This document shows, in pieces, positions 25,015 through 37,692 of a DNA stretch of 64,000 nt; within the stretch, counting starts at the first letter, position 1; each line of letters starts with the position of its first letter. Position numbers and translations under genes: made by a program. This DNA is from Neelides folsomi (Eukaryota > Arthropoda > Collembola > Neelipleona > Neelidae): the NCBI GenBank assembly GCA_034687125.1, contig JAQGBZ010000146.1, positions 1 to 64,000 of the forward strand, given 5' to 3'. The notes beneath the pieces are model-generated. The model was not told the origin of the DNA, made no database searches, and worked only from the letters and a program-made list of their open reading frames with translations.

Positions 25015-28000
25015 TTAACTTTCAACTGTTTCAATTATCCGTTCGGGTATGGTTTGCGGTGGTTGTGACTCGGTGGATTCGATCCGCTTCTGTTGTGATT
25101 TCTCCAAAGCCTGTTGCGCCATCAAGGCGGATTTGATAATTCTGGAGACTCCAATGTGCATGCAATAAGACATGTTGTCCACTTTGTAAACTCCAATCAA
25201 ACTATCAGCCAATTCAAACATATTCGATCGAAGGGAGATGATTATGAATTGGGTAAACTTTGTACGATCCTAAAATATCCAAAAAGGGAATTTTAATAAA
25301 ATGAGATAGAATTACACAATCATTCGTTCCTGGAACAGATAATTAGTAAGAAATTAAATTAAAACATACCTTGACGTAATTGGCTATGATTGAAACATTT
25401 TTGTAATCCAAGGCAGCATCGATTTCATCCATTACCTGTAATAATCAATTATGAATATTACTAATTTATACCTTTAATGTTCATTAAAATTGAAATACTC
25501 TGTGAAGTACTTTGGATAAACATATAATAAGTTTAGTAAATTAAAACTTACATAAAATGGAGATGGTTTGAAATGGTGAAGAGCAAATACGAGAGCGAGA
25601 GACGAGAGAGTTTTTTCTCCACCACTTAAATTAGAGATCTTTTTCCAAGTTTTATTCTTTGGTCGAACTCTGAAAAAGTCAGTCATTTAAAAAATCAAAT
25701 TAAGTAAAATATAAATAATTTATAAAGTTTGTTACTCACTGGTATTCAATTCCAGCAACAAATGGATCAGTCGAATCCACAAGTTCCAACTCCGCATCTC
25801 CTCCCATTGAGATCATCCTAAAGATTTCCTTCACTTTTGCGGAAATAATTGAATATCCATGCATGAATTCGCTCAATCTGTAGGCAGTGGCTGTCATAAA
25901 TCCATCTCGGAATTTATCCCTCCTTATGGTCACGTTGTCAAGTTCTTCAACTCGTTCAAGGTATTGTTGAACCTAAACAAAATGAGATTTTTATTAAATC
26001 TTATATAAAACCAACATACTATAAATATGTATACATTAAATATAGCTAAACCATTAGAATAAAGTAATCCACTAAACCACTTCACAATCTCTTATAATGA
26101 ACTGAGTTAAATAAGGTAACATATGTTTAATAAAGTTTAATTTAAAAATTTGCTCAACAAATTCAGTTTCAGAAATTACCTTTCTTTTGTATTCCTCTAA
26201 AATGAGAAGATTCGGAGCTTCGTGACTCAATTTCTGAGTGTATTTATTAATCTTGCTTTCAATCTCTTTAGGATTCATTCTCTCAATCTCCTCTTTTTCA
26301 TAAATCTTAAAAGGTTGGATTTCCTCTTCAGGGATTTCCTTAAGCACAAAGTTATTCAAACTCTCCAAATAACTTTTAATCCGATTCTGCAAGTCGTGGA
26401 ATTTCTTCAAAATATTCCCCAAATCATTGTCTATCTTCACTTGCTGCTTCTTCAAAGAATTCTCCTCGGTGCTGAATTCGTTCATGGTTAATTTTTGCTC
26501 TTCTATCTTTGTCTTTGCTTCATCAACTCCCGTTTTGAGCTCACCAACTCTGATTTTTAACGGAGGTGAAGACGCCTCAATTTCTTTCTTATTCTCCATC
26601 AATTTATCCATGCTCCTTTCGATGCTTTCAATTTCCTTCTTCTCGACTTCTAACTTTTCTGTAATTTTGATCGTATTTCGAGACGCGTTCCGAATATCTA
26701 CAGTTAATTTATTTATTTTAGCCTTCGAGGCTTCTAATTCTTTGATTGTGGCTTGAACTGGAGCTCGAAGCTTTGCAGGTTTGTCAACTAAACATTCGTT
26801 TAATTGAGATTGAATTGATTTCATTTCTTTTTCAGCCGTTTCATACACGTTCTTGAGTTCTTCACGATTTCTCTCCATTGTCTCAGCAAGGTCCTTTTTC
26901 TGTTGCAAGACATTTTCGTCAATTTCAGCATTTTTTGTTTTCTCTTCTTGATCCTTGAGTCGTTTTTGCTTAAGTGGCATCTGATTCTTCATTGCATCAG
27001 TGTCGGATTTGAAATTATTGCTGAGAAGTTCAATGTCGGTGATTTCCTTTTTGTACTTGTGTTGTTCTTCGGCTAACTTATTCTTTTCAGCTACAAGTTC
27101 CTCATATTGCTTCGAGACATAATCGTATACTTTCTTCATTTTTGCCAAATCTTCTTGGCTCACTTGGGAAGATGATAATCGCTTACTCAAACCAGTGTTG
27201 AGTCTCCCAATAATTCTTTGCTTTCCACCTCCAGCCATTGATCCTAAGAAAATATTAAATTCATATTAAAAGTAATTTTATTTGGCAAATTACATAAACA
27301 TAAAATCTGTAATTCACATATTAAACAAATTAATTAAAATATAGAAAAAATCTAATAATTCACAAAATTATGAAATGTAAATGTGATTATTTGGTTTAGT
27401 AAAAAATTTACTTACCCGTCTTTTCAATCAAAGATCCATCAAGGGTCACCACTCGTTGACGAACTTTTCCATAAGCCACAGTTTGAGCAATATCCAAATC
27501 ATCACAAACAAGAGTATTCGAATAGCCTTTGTAGTAAACAGGGGCGAGTTCTTTTTTACTTATCTTGAGCAAATCGAAAATCCTTTCTGAATTCTTTGGA
27601 CATTCAAAAAATTCTTTCATCTGTCTCGAATATCTTTCCATTTTATTCAAACACACAAAGGTTTGAAAAGGAAGATTTTTAGCTTTCAAAAAATTAATGC
27701 ATTCCGAGGCTGTTGTGTCATTATCAACGATCCAATATTCAAGCATGTTGGTGGAAATGGTTGCAGCCACGTTGTACCTTTCAGGAATTTGAACTAAATC
27801 TTTAAACCTTCCATAAAGCCCTGTTAATAAAAACATGAGATTTAAAAATATGACTTTAAACAAACTAATAAATAACTGTTATAATTTAATAAATATGTTA
27901 TAATAATAATAATAAATAGTATCAGAATTAATAGATTTATTACCATTAAGTCGGCCTTGCTTTTTCTCATCAAAGAAAGCAGTATGAATTCGATCACTGT

Positions 28001-29795
28001 TCTCAGCCCCTTGCATTGACTTCGTTGCCTCATGGAATCTCATGCTCGCTTCATCAACTTCAATCTTTTTCACTTCGATTTTCCTCTCCGTAGCTTTGTT
28101 CCTCTCGATGATCTCCCTCACTTTCTCTGCATATTGTGTCATCTTATTATTTAACGAGCTTCGATCATTCTTCTGTCTCTTTATAATCTCATTCTTCATT
28201 TCCTCATATTCCTGTTTCATCTTTTCCAACTTGGCACTTTCTTCTGTGTAAGTATTGATATAATCGTTGAGTTCTTTTGCAGCTGATTCTGCATTTTTCT
28301 TTACTTTGTTCCAACGGCTGCTCAAACCAGTAAATTCTTTCGCTGCTGCTTCTTTCCTCTTGGCAACTTTTTCCGACTCTTCCTTCAAAGACTTCAAATC
28401 GTTCTCAATGGCATTTTCCTTCTTTTTCACAAGAAGTTCAAGCTCTTCCATTTTCTTCCTTTCATTCTTCATCTCAAATTCATTTTTCTCTGGGAGATCT
28501 TTAAGTTCCTTCAGTTCCATCTCACATTTGACAATGCTCTTTTGGAGTTTCTTCCGTTCCTCATTATGAGTCTTAAGCTTTTGCTGACATTTAATATGCT
28601 CCGTATTGGCTTTTTCAAAAGCACTCTTTTGGGTCAAATATTCAGATTCTAACTTTTTATATTCTTTTTCTAATTGTGCAACTTCAGCTTTGCGTTTATT
28701 GCTGTGCTCTTTGATTTCAGAGAGTCTTGCAAGAATCGTATCCATTTGTGATTGAAGGTGATTTTTCTCCAACTCAACTTCATCCTTCTTAATTGCCGAG
28801 TGATGAGCCATGACCTGACTCAATTGATGTTGGTATCGAGTTTTCTTATTCTGATCAGCCAAGAATTCCTTTGCCTTCTTCACCGGCTCCTTCATGTTAT
28901 TTTTCTCTTTCTCCACCAAATCCACCCGCTGGAGTTTCTCGTCTCTTTCTTGATCAAGAGATTCCACTTTGTTTTGAAGATCAACGAGACATTTCAAATA
29001 CCGCCGCGATCCAATGACCTCTTCAAGAAATTCCAAAAGGCCCGGTTCCAACGGATTCGTCGCTCTTGGCTTCAATTGGGAAATCGACTCAACTTCTCCT
29101 TGCAGAATAAGGAAACGATTGTGGACGATGTCAATTCCACTTTCTTTCAAAAAAGCCGCTACATCTTGGAATTTGACCTTTCTCCCCTGAAGGTAATAAT
29201 TGGAGTTGTTGCTCACATCTGCAACCCTTTGGACAATAATCCGAGATTTATCAATGATGTTCAAAACCCCGTCGTCTTCCCCATTATCAACAATCTTGAC
29301 AAAATGGACCGATACTGCACACCAACGGAGATTCGGCAAAAGCTCCGATTTGTGAATGAGGACTGATACTTTTTTACATCGGATTTTGGCCGCACGGTAG
29401 CCGAAGACAAAAAGCATGGCGTCAATGATGTTACTTTTTCCATTTCCATTTGGTCCCACGATGGCAGAGAAGCTTTTGTGGAAAGGGCCCATTTCTTTTA
29501 CTCCGGCATAACTTTTAAAGTTCTCGCAGACGATTTTCTCAATTACGAGCCGTTCACCTTGTTTGGATGGTTCGGTATGGGCCATGCGAGGAGGAATGTA
29601 AATGTCTTCAATGTAGGTTCCACCTTCTTCCACATACTGCCCTTGGATGTCTTCTTCATCGTCTTCCATAATCATGTTCGCATTCTGGGAATCGTCGTCG
29701 GACTCGTCCAGGCTCTTCTTCTTCCGACCACGTGGCCGCTTCACTTGGAATGAAGCCGTGGCTTGACGTTGACCAGGGCGCTTTGGTGCAGGCAT
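25015..29795 (-). CDS. SMC4: Condensin ATPase subunit SMC4
   Basis: Seven minus-strand exons join in frame: 29795-27944, 27820-27416, 27243-26180, 25972-25740, 25669-25552, 25435-25370 and 25269-25015. They give 1330 residues, close to the usual SMC4 length. With SMC2 this protein forms the core of condensin, which compacts chromosomes. The N terminus is basic, then acidic, and disordered. Walker [10 protein letters not shown] is at about 114-122. A long coiled coil (about 280-600) leads to the hinge ([20 protein letters not shown]), and the return coil starts after MAGGGKQR. The C-terminal head has signature [18 protein letters not shown] (about 1199) and Walker [24 protein letters not shown] and the [19 protein letters not shown] block favour SMC4 over other SMCs. 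All ATPase motifs are intact. The start at 29795 is the first ATG, followed by KRPGQRQ. Confidence 0.96.
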
Positions 29796-30288
29796 TGTGA
29801 TAATTCTGCAATGAAAAAATATAAAAGCATTAAATATTTTAACGTTTTACCTATAGTTCATTCACAGTGAATTTGTGCTCTAGTTATAGGATAGCCCCTG
29901 CATCTGCATTATTTAAATTTTGTTACCAACTAAACGGAGAATTTTTATTAGTGCACATGATGGGCCAATGTATAACTCAAGCGCAAATTCCCAGTGAGTG
30001 AACTATAGTTTAATTACATTTAATCTAAGGTGTATCCTCGAGTGTCTTAAATGAATTTGACTTTTATGAAATTTTTAGCTTTACATATTTTTACATCTCT
30101 GGTTCAATTGTATTTAATGTTTGGTCAATAAAATTCTATAATCATTTTCATAAAGATGTAGGGTGTATTGTAACTTGTAACTTTCCAATGAAAAGGAATC
30201 GATTATTGATAAAACAATTTTAGTTTATACTGAACTGTCAAATATCTAGATTTACTTTTAATATTATATAAAATTGCAAAAAATTACA
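29796..30288. promoter_or_regulatory. Shared divergent promoter region, SMC4/ODAD3
   Basis: Only 493 bp separate the start codons of SMC4 (minus) and ODAD3 (plus), so both promoters must lie here or in the first exons. No clear TATA box is visible. Co-regulation (for example in dividing germ cells) is possible but only an inference from arrangement. Confidence 0.4.
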
Positions 30289-32967
30289 ATGCCGAAAAAA
30301 GTGAGATCAAATTCATTTGAGAATATCTTTGTCTCAGAGAGCCATCGTGCAATTTACAATGAAATTTCCTATCTAAAGAAAAGAATCCATTTGGTAGAAG
30401 GAGAAAAAAGAGCAAATTACGAATCAAATGAAGAATTCTTAAAAAAGAACAAAGAGAAAATTGTCGAATTAAAAGGGAAAATTGCAATTGTGAAAGATGA
30501 ACTTAAAGCTAAAGAGAAGACAAAAGACTTTTTTCACTTAATTAGCCCTAAATGGGAAAATGACAAGAAAGCTTTCATTTTCAAAGGAAAATCTTACGAA
30601 CAGACAACCGAAATTCTCGAAGATAAAAACGGAGATTTAAAAAATAAGAAAAATTTAGTGGTCTACGAGAAAAAACAATTGGTGTTGAAATTAGACCAAA
30701 AGAAAAAGGAAGCAAAGAAACATAAAGAATATTTAGAGAGGGAAAGATCTGGGAAAGGCGATGAAGACCCAAGGTATTAAAAATTAACATGGTTAAACTT
30801 TAAAAAGCCAGTAACTTAACCATTTAACTGTTAACTTTAACTTAAAAATTAAATTTAGAATAACTGAAATAAAGTCGACAGAAAACGGAATTGCTTTGAT
30901 GCAAATGAAAATTACAGAAGCTGAAAACATTCGAGTGAGATATAAAGCAATGACTGAAACAATCAAAACTGAAAATTTTAATAAAGCATTGAAAATTAAG
31001 CAATTGGAGAAAGAAATTGAAAACCAAGAAAAGGAGAAAATGCGGATACGTCAAATCATTAAAAATGCAAAGAAAGCAAAAATGTTAGGAAGAAAACAAC
31101 TAACTGAGGTCATAAAACTAATTTACATTTTGCTGATTAATCATAATTTAAATTATGTAAACTTACATTATATTATAAGTATACCAGAAATGGGCCCGTC
31201 TCCAGATGTAAGATTTAATAGTTTTTAATAGAAGTGACCAAACCGTCGGGAGACGGGCCCATTGCTGGTCTTTAGTTATAAAATATCAGTGTATTTCTGT
31301 AATCCATCGACTTTTAAATCTTACTACAATAGTGTGGAATGAATTAAAAATACCAACCCGAAAAGAATCTTTCCGTGATTTAAATGGCTTGAGGGTTTTT
31401 AATTAAATCGATCGACACTTTAAAATCATGATTACCTGGCTGGGCATTTGCTCCAATCTGTCCTACAAAGTGTTGACGCAGACACCTTTGGGGAGCCAGA
31501 CACCTTTTAAAATCTCATGTTTGACCATAGGACACATATCAGACCCGAACACAAACGGAGGGAGGGAACTGAAACGTTTCCATATGAACGTTTGTCTAAC
31601 TCAAACTCGCCAACTTTTACAACCCTTCCTTGCCAAAAGACACATTGTCTCAGATTTCTCGAGAACGATCGATTTAATTAAAAAAATTCTCCGTCACGTT
31701 GATCTCGGAAAAATTCCGGTCAGATTGGCATTTACAATTCAGCCGCCACTGTTGTAGTAAGAGAGAAAAGTTCCATTGTGGAAACAAAGGCTGATATTTT
31801 ATAAAGGTAGATCTGTGTACCAGATATATGAGTTGATTATAAAATTTAATGATATAACAGATAGAAAAAGAAACCACAGAAGAATATGGAATAAGAGAAG
31901 GAACGCTTTACGAGTCAAGGTTAAAATTAAAAGACATTCGTGACAAGATGGAATTAATTGGTGGAAAATTGAGTTTCCCCAAATTCCACATGGCCCATCG
32001 CGATTCCTCATTGACCGGAGGAGTTCTACTCGGAATTGGAGATTTAGGTCTAATAGAAACAGAAGGCAAGGGACAAAATCAACTTGAAGACATTTACTTC
32101 CGTTTACGAGATATGACAGGAGAATCCGATCCTCGTCTAATTGTTTCTCGATTCCAAGAACAGCGCAACCACGCAGTGACGCTGGCAATTGACGAAGGAA
32201 AAATTCAATCAGAAGTTCGGAAAGTAAAACTCCGGAAAAGATTCCTCGAGGATAAGCTGAATCAGCTAAAATACAGCGGCGGTCAACGGAGAGAAAAACT
32301 TGACAAGAAATTACAACACATTGAAAAAGAAATCATAGAAATGTCAATGGAAAAAGATGGAGGGCTTAAATCTATTGAGACCATTTATGCCAACTTGGAT
32401 CAAATTGCCATTAAGTTAATGGACATTTGTAAGGAGAATGAGCTCCACGGGGAAGTTGACCCTGAAAACACCGGGACTCATATACTCCAAATGCTCAACT
32501 TCATTTTAGAACGCATCGAACTGATCGTGGAAGAAAAAGAAATTGAACTTGTGGCCCAATCTAAAAATCCTTCTCCGGTTGAACCACCCATTCCCACTGA
32601 CAGATACGGATCAGAGAATGAATTGTCGCTTATTTCTGGGACTTCAGGATCAAGGCAGAGATTCGGATCTCAGACTGAATTGAGCCCCACAGAAGGGGCG
32701 AGATCTTTGATTGAAATCGTCTCATTGTCTTTGCCAGACTTCTTGGCAAGTGAAGCGGGTGGAGGGATGAGCAAAGGTGGGGAGATAATTGAGGAGAAAA
32801 ATGAGGTCATAAAGTCAATTGGAAAGCGGGATGAGTCGAGCGAAGAAGAAGAACCCGTGACTAGGAATTTTATTAAAAGACAGTCCCAAATATTGGTAGA
32901 AGCCAAGACGAGGAATAAGGGAAGATTTAATGCATCTAACAATACACCTACAAATAAACGACGATAA
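30289..32967 (+). CDS. ODAD3: Outer dynein arm docking protein ODAD3 (CCDC151-like)
   Basis: Three exons join in frame: 30289-30773, 30859-31108 and 31861-32967. They give 613 residues (human ODAD3 is 595). ODAD3 is a coiled-coil subunit of the complex that docks outer dynein arms to axonemal doublets. The protein is almost entirely charged coiled coil. It includes EISYLKKRIHLVEGEKRA near the N terminus, a block around EYGIREGTLYESRLKLKDIR, and the conserved LEDIYFRLRDMTGESDPRL segment found in CCDC151/CCDC63-type proteins. A Ser/Pro-rich tail follows (about 480-613). An alternative identity is a related docking coiled coil such as CCDC63/114, but RDMTGESDP and the layout favour ODAD3. Intron 2 is 752 bp, far longer than its neighbours, and holds inverted repeats. 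Confidence 0.78.
31184..31268. repeat. GC-rich inverted repeat in ODAD3 intron 2
   Basis: CCAGAAATGGGCCCGTCTCC at 31184-31203 is mirrored by its reverse complement at 31249-31268 with one mismatch, leaving a 45-nt loop. The arms are strikingly GC-rich for this locus. It would fold into a stable hairpin in the transcript, or may be an end of a small mobile element inserted in the intron. No clear target-site duplication was found. Confidence 0.6.
31396..31684. repeat. Second inverted repeat pair in ODAD3 intron 2
   Basis: A 19-nt perfect inverted repeat (TTTTTAATTAAATCGATCG at 31396-31414 and its complement at 31666-31684) encloses about 250 bp of higher-GC sequence carrying an open but unrecognised frame (31428-31757). 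It may be part of an inserted element. Confidence 0.4.
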
Positions 32968-33572
32968 AGAATTTAATTATAGAATGTCAAAATACCTTAT
33001 TTGCGAAACAACTTACAATTTTTAAGCAAAATGATATTTGATTGGGTGGAATGAGGATAAAATTGGTAAGACCGACGAAGATGTAACGAACAACTCGATT
33101 ATGAATAGAGTAAGGTAAATGGATAGAGATTTTTACATTAGATTACAAAATATATGTAAACATTTAAAAACTTTTTGTCCAGAATGAAACTTACCCTAAT
33201 TTGGAGTTTGGAGTGTAAAGGTGTTTTTAAAGAACTTCCAATTAATTAATTATCCGTAGCATGTAATTATAATCAAGTTTAACGAAACTTTAATTGCTGT
33301 ATTAATTTAACTTTAAATGTGAATCGTTTTGATCGTCTGTCCGTCTTCACTCTCTTGCTCTTTCTTTCACACTTGCTTTGTTAAAGTACACGAGCATTTA
33401 TGGCGGTTAGCTCAGAACCAATTGGAGATCATGTGGCTAAATTCGAATTTCTCTTTCCTTCTTCACGTTTTCCTATCTTTCATGTGTATTTTATCATTTG
33501 TCATTTAGCTAAGTTTAAAGACAGATCGAAAAGGAAAGGTGTTAATTGCTAAGCATTTTAAGAGTTAAGAAT
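32968..33572. other. Spacer with the RMI2 promoter
   Basis: 600 bp between ODAD3 and RMI2, both on the plus strand. No gene or RNA was recognised. A pyrimidine-rich stretch around 33330-33380 lies upstream of RMI2 and may belong to its promoter. Confidence 0.4.
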
Positions 33573-34205
33573 ATGGAACTTTCCATATACAAATTAATGG
33601 CTTCAGACTTGAAAAGAGCCATTCCTAACGACATGTCATTTAAAATCAAATATAAAAAAGAAGAAGTTGGATTATCTCATCCGGAATTTTCTCCTTCAAT
33701 TGAAATCGATCTGTCTCTCGTTTGGCTTCAAGGAACGATTACCGAAATCTCGCTCATTTCAGAAACTAATATCAAGAGATTCAAACTGTCGGATGGAACT
33801 GGAGAGGTAAATGGAATTATTATAAATGTTATGAATTATGATTTTTTTAGAATTTTTTTCAGATTTATTTGATTAGATAATGACTGTTTTTGACTTTTGT
33901 AGGTGATCATTGAAGACTACGAGAGCAAACCAGGAGGAAGAAATCCTAACATTAAAAAAGGTTTAATTGACTTGTACTGTAACTTTTTTGGCTAACTACG
34001 AGTTATGTGATACAAATATAAAGTTTAATTAAAATTCACCTTTGCAGGCTCTTACGTGGGTGTCATTTGCCAGCTTAAAGAAATCTCGCCCCATATCGTT
34101 ACAATTGCAAAGAAAGTGATGGATTTGAGCTCAAATATACACTTGAATACGATATGGCCTAAAGAGGTTCAAGACTTAAAGGGAAAACTTCTTCAAAATT
34201 CCTAA
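33573..34205 (+). CDS. RMI2: RecQ-mediated genome instability protein 2 (RMI2)
   Basis: Three exons, 33573-33806, 33903-33960 and 34048-34205, give 149 residues (human RMI2 is 147). RMI2 is an OB-fold protein that binds RMI1 in the BLM-TopoIIIa dissolvasome, which resolves double Holliday junctions without crossing over. The OB-fold order is visible: VWLQGTITEI, then KRFKLSDGTGEVIIEDY, then GSYVGVICQLKEISPHIVTIA. The family's closing pattern is MDLSSNIHLNTIWPKEVQDL. The start at 33573 gives the family length. AATAAA at 34297-34302 is a likely poly(A) signal. RMI2 is small and fast-evolving, so the call rests on length, fold order and the closing block. Confidence 0.82.
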
Positions 34206-34296
34206 CTACCATATTATTCGTTTTCTACCATTATAAATATTTTTGATAAAAATGTAAAACGGGTAACGATGCATTAGTGTACAAACCAGTATCGCG

Positions 34297-34302
34297 AATA
34301 AA
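34297..34302 (+). terminator. Polyadenylation signal of RMI2
   Basis: AATAAA 92 bp after the RMI2 stop, in the 346-bp spacer between the convergent RMI2 and GTF2H4 stops. Confidence 0.5.
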
Positions 34303-34551
34303 TTAATGAATTTAGTAAATAAGCCATTACAAATATTAATAAATGTTTTATATTTCAATTTTATTTCCACTACTTAAAAATGTAGGTAATAAAAGAATCA
34401 CATCCTTAATATAAATTCGTTAAGTCATAAAATGTGTGCTTGAAAGTGAAATTAATTATTAGATCATTGAAACAATAAATTGTTGATTTGATATTTGAAA
34501 ATACAACTTTGATATAAATGTTATTTTTGAGACAATTTTTAATAAAAAATA

Positions 34552-36656
34552 TTAACTTTTCGAATGTCGCTTCCAAAACTTTTTAACATCATCATGGCCA
34601 TTTTTATGAACGATAATTGTTCGTTTTTGATCAGAAAAATGTAAAAGTGCTCCGATTTCCTGAGCATAATCGCGAACAACTTCGAAATCCCTTTGGGACA
34701 AAAATTGATTATATAAAACGCTTTCTGTAAAGGTAAGGCGATTTCTTTCAAGTTCCCATAATTTGATTTGATCCACAATTGTTGGAGGAAGAGGATTCTG
34801 GGGATTTCCAGACCTTGAAGTAAAAATTATTATTATTAAAAGATAATTAAATCACTTTAATAATATTCATCAAAATCGAGTAAAAGTTAAAGGAAATTAT
34901 GTGTTATTTTTCTTACGATGAGATCATTTGAGGATGAGCGTGCATTTTAAGAAATGATATAATTTGGTCACCAGAAATGCCACTTCTCAACGCTTGTCTT
35001 ATAGACTCACGGGTTACAACACCAACAGTCAAATTAGGAAATCGGAATAAGAAGTCTGTGAACATTCCAACTAGCGCAAGCTGAAGCTCTTAAAACAACA
35101 TATCCAAATTAAAAATTTTGACCTTAATAATGATTAATGACTATAATTATTTAAAACATATAATAAATAAGTACCTGAGTCAGTGTAAGCATAAAGTCTA
35201 TAATTTGTTTCGAGCACAATAAACCCTGTCTTGTGCTTGTCAGTGTCAAGTGAAACTCTTCTGTGGCGAGAGAAAAAGTTTAATACTAATCGCGTCGGAT
35301 AAAATCTTCCAGCTTTTCTCTATTAAAACAATAATTTCATTTGTTATTAGTTAGGAGTACTGTTTCTTTTAAATTCAATTAAAACTATACGAAGTTAATA
35401 ATTTTATATGGAATATGCAAGTTATTTATACATAAGTTTTGTAATATTTTAATTAAGTTTTGATATAAAAGCATGAGTTTATTACCGTTCTTTGATAAAT
35501 GAGACCAAATTCTCTAAGATTTTGCATTAAACGGAGCATAGGTTCAGAAATGCCTTCAGTGCTGTAATCCTTCCCTAACGTTCCAAAGCTCAGACCAAGA
35601 AGAAAAGAGAGACACTCGACGAGTTTCAAATCATTGGAATCTGCCATTTCCAAATATTTGACAATAAAATACCAAACTTGTGAAGCAGTGTCCAAGAGAA
35701 GAAATTGAAATCCTTCATTGGTAATAGCGGGTAAACTATTTCCGTCCATTTCCCTAAAATATAAGAACACATTGAATAATTAAAATTTTTGATAGACACA
35801 CAAATCCATCCACTGATAATTTACACTTTTAAAAGATGATTTAGATATTAAAAATATTTTTACACAGCTCTTACATTAGCCCTGCTGACGTTAAAGTTCT
35901 TATGGTGTCTGCTGAGACACTATCACTCGATTGCTCTTTCTGAGCCAAATAATGAAGAAGAGCTTCCCATCTTTGAAGAGCATAAGCGTCCAAATCTTTT
36001 ATTGTCTTCGGTTTACTGTCAATATCCAAAGTTTTGCTATTTGACCAAGGCGTTCCCCTAAATTGAAATTAGTTTCTTAGAATTTCATTTTATTAAAAGC
36101 GAGAAATTATCTGTATATTTTTTTAAATAAATACCCTCCAAGTAGAGCAACTTTAAGACCATGTCGGAATTTGTGATTGAGAACCCAGCCCGGCAATCCC
36201 CCGGGCATTGCGGTTTCATTCCAAACGCGGAGTGCTGTGAGAGCATCTTTCGATTCAACGTGTTCTCTAAACATGATTTATAATTAAAAATGCATTAAAC
36301 AGAATAGATGAATAATTAAAACTTACTTAACGTGACTTTTTGAAGCCCATGAATCAACTACAGCTTGATGGATCGGTTGTTCCACATAAAGAATTCGGAG
36401 AACATAATGTTGGGCCAATTGTGGAAGTTCCCTTTGTTAATAAAAACACCATTCAATTAAAGATCAAATATAATGGATCGAAGATTTTATAAACTATAAT
36501 ATCACTATTAAGAATGATATTAATTATTTTTACTTACCGGAAAATAGCAAGTGAAGCTGCAGGATAATTAAATAAATCATCCCTTATATGGTTTGGTAAT
36601 GTTTTAAGATAATCTTGAAGATTAGAGCATTCTTTAAAATGATCAAGAATACCCAT
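34552..36656 (-). CDS. GTF2H4: TFIIH core subunit p52 (GTF2H4)
   Basis: Eight minus-strand exons: 36656-36538, 36431-36327, 36266-36135, 36057-35875, 35753-35486, 35319-35175, 35088-34917 and 34813-34552. They give 461 residues, against 462 in human. The p52/Tfb2 subunit anchors and stimulates the XPB helicase within TFIIH, for promoter opening and nucleotide excision repair. Conserved blocks run in order: NLQDYL near the start, [91 protein letters not shown] and [20 protein letters not shown]. The closing block is DVKKFWKR. All phases agree and no motif is broken. The likely poly(A) signal (TTTATT on the plus strand) is at 34360-34365. Confidence 0.96.
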
Positions 36657-37692
36657 AATAAATCTCCGACCTCACAGTTTGATTAAGTACATCGACAGAC
36701 CTTTAATATTATTTGTAAATATTATGAATTGTTTAAAGTTGTAAGGGTCATTGGACTTAACGTTTTCGACTGCCCAAAGTCAGTCCAAGTCAGCAAGTCG
36801 GCGTTTCGGCTTTCCTATGCTTCAAAGTGAATTTGAAATGAAATGCAAATGTTCGCGTGGATCAAAAGGCAACCACCTTTAGATTCTCACAATTTCCACA
36901 AATATTTATTAAACCCAACAAAGTTATTCAAAATAAGTTTATAGCCGATTGGCCCATTATTAAAGTATATTTTAAATTATCATAATCATGATGTAAAATA
37001 AAGTTGAATCATGGCATGTCCATTATGATTTGATAGATAAATTCTAAATCAAAACGATGAAAATAATAATTTATTACAATCCTTTATTTTTAATGAGCTT
37101 GATCAATACCGTTTATTTAAAAAAATATTTTAAATATTAGTGCTGTAAGAAAATTATTAATAAAGATATGAATAAAGGGTTGCTGGTAAGTTGTTGACAC
37201 CGATAAAAATGATAATATAAGCAACTAAATATTAATTATATAATATGCCTACTATATTTATGATCGTGCAAGATTATATGAACCACTCGAAAATTATGAT
37301 GATATTTAATTGGCAAGTCAATGAAATGAGATTGTAAGAGATGAACATTTTTATTAGTCTTTTTGGAATGTGAATGCAAAATCTCTGTTCAATGGGGTGT
37401 CTTAAATGCAATTAGCCGTAATTACAATGGCTGGGAAAGGGTTAATCCATTGAGGGCATATCTGCAAATACGACAAATTAAAACAATTTTCAAAATTAAT
37501 ATAAATTTATATGTTCATGTCAAAAAATGATTTTCTTGGCCAAGAGCTATAATATGTTCGCAAAAGTGCTTGTCCAGGGCAATCAGTTCAAATTCCCTCC
37601 AGGCAGATCAGCATGGCAAAAGAGTGAATAATCGGGTTAAGTAATAAATAATTCTTTATATTCAGATCCACTGAAACCGAAAAAGTGATCAT
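36657..37692. other. Intergenic between GTF2H4 and the TSC22 gene
   Basis: One kilobase separating two minus-strand genes. It holds the GTF2H4 promoter and the TSC22 3' UTR. A GC-richer patch at about 36760-36870 lies just upstream of GTF2H4 and may be its promoter. No gene is supported. Confidence 0.45.

Noticed and set aside
28042-29753. Plus-strand open frames opposite SMC4
   Set aside because: Antisense shadows of a long coiled-coil exon; Ser/Phe-rich reading is the usual mirror of Glu/Lys codons.
31428-31757. Open frame of about 110 codons in ODAD3 intron 2
   Set aside because: No recognisable domain and no splice sites that join it in frame; kept only as part of the possible insertion.
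33395-33425. tRNA-like GGTTAGCTCAG stretch
   Set aside because: Only an A-box-like match; no B-box, acceptor stem or cloverleaf could be drawn.
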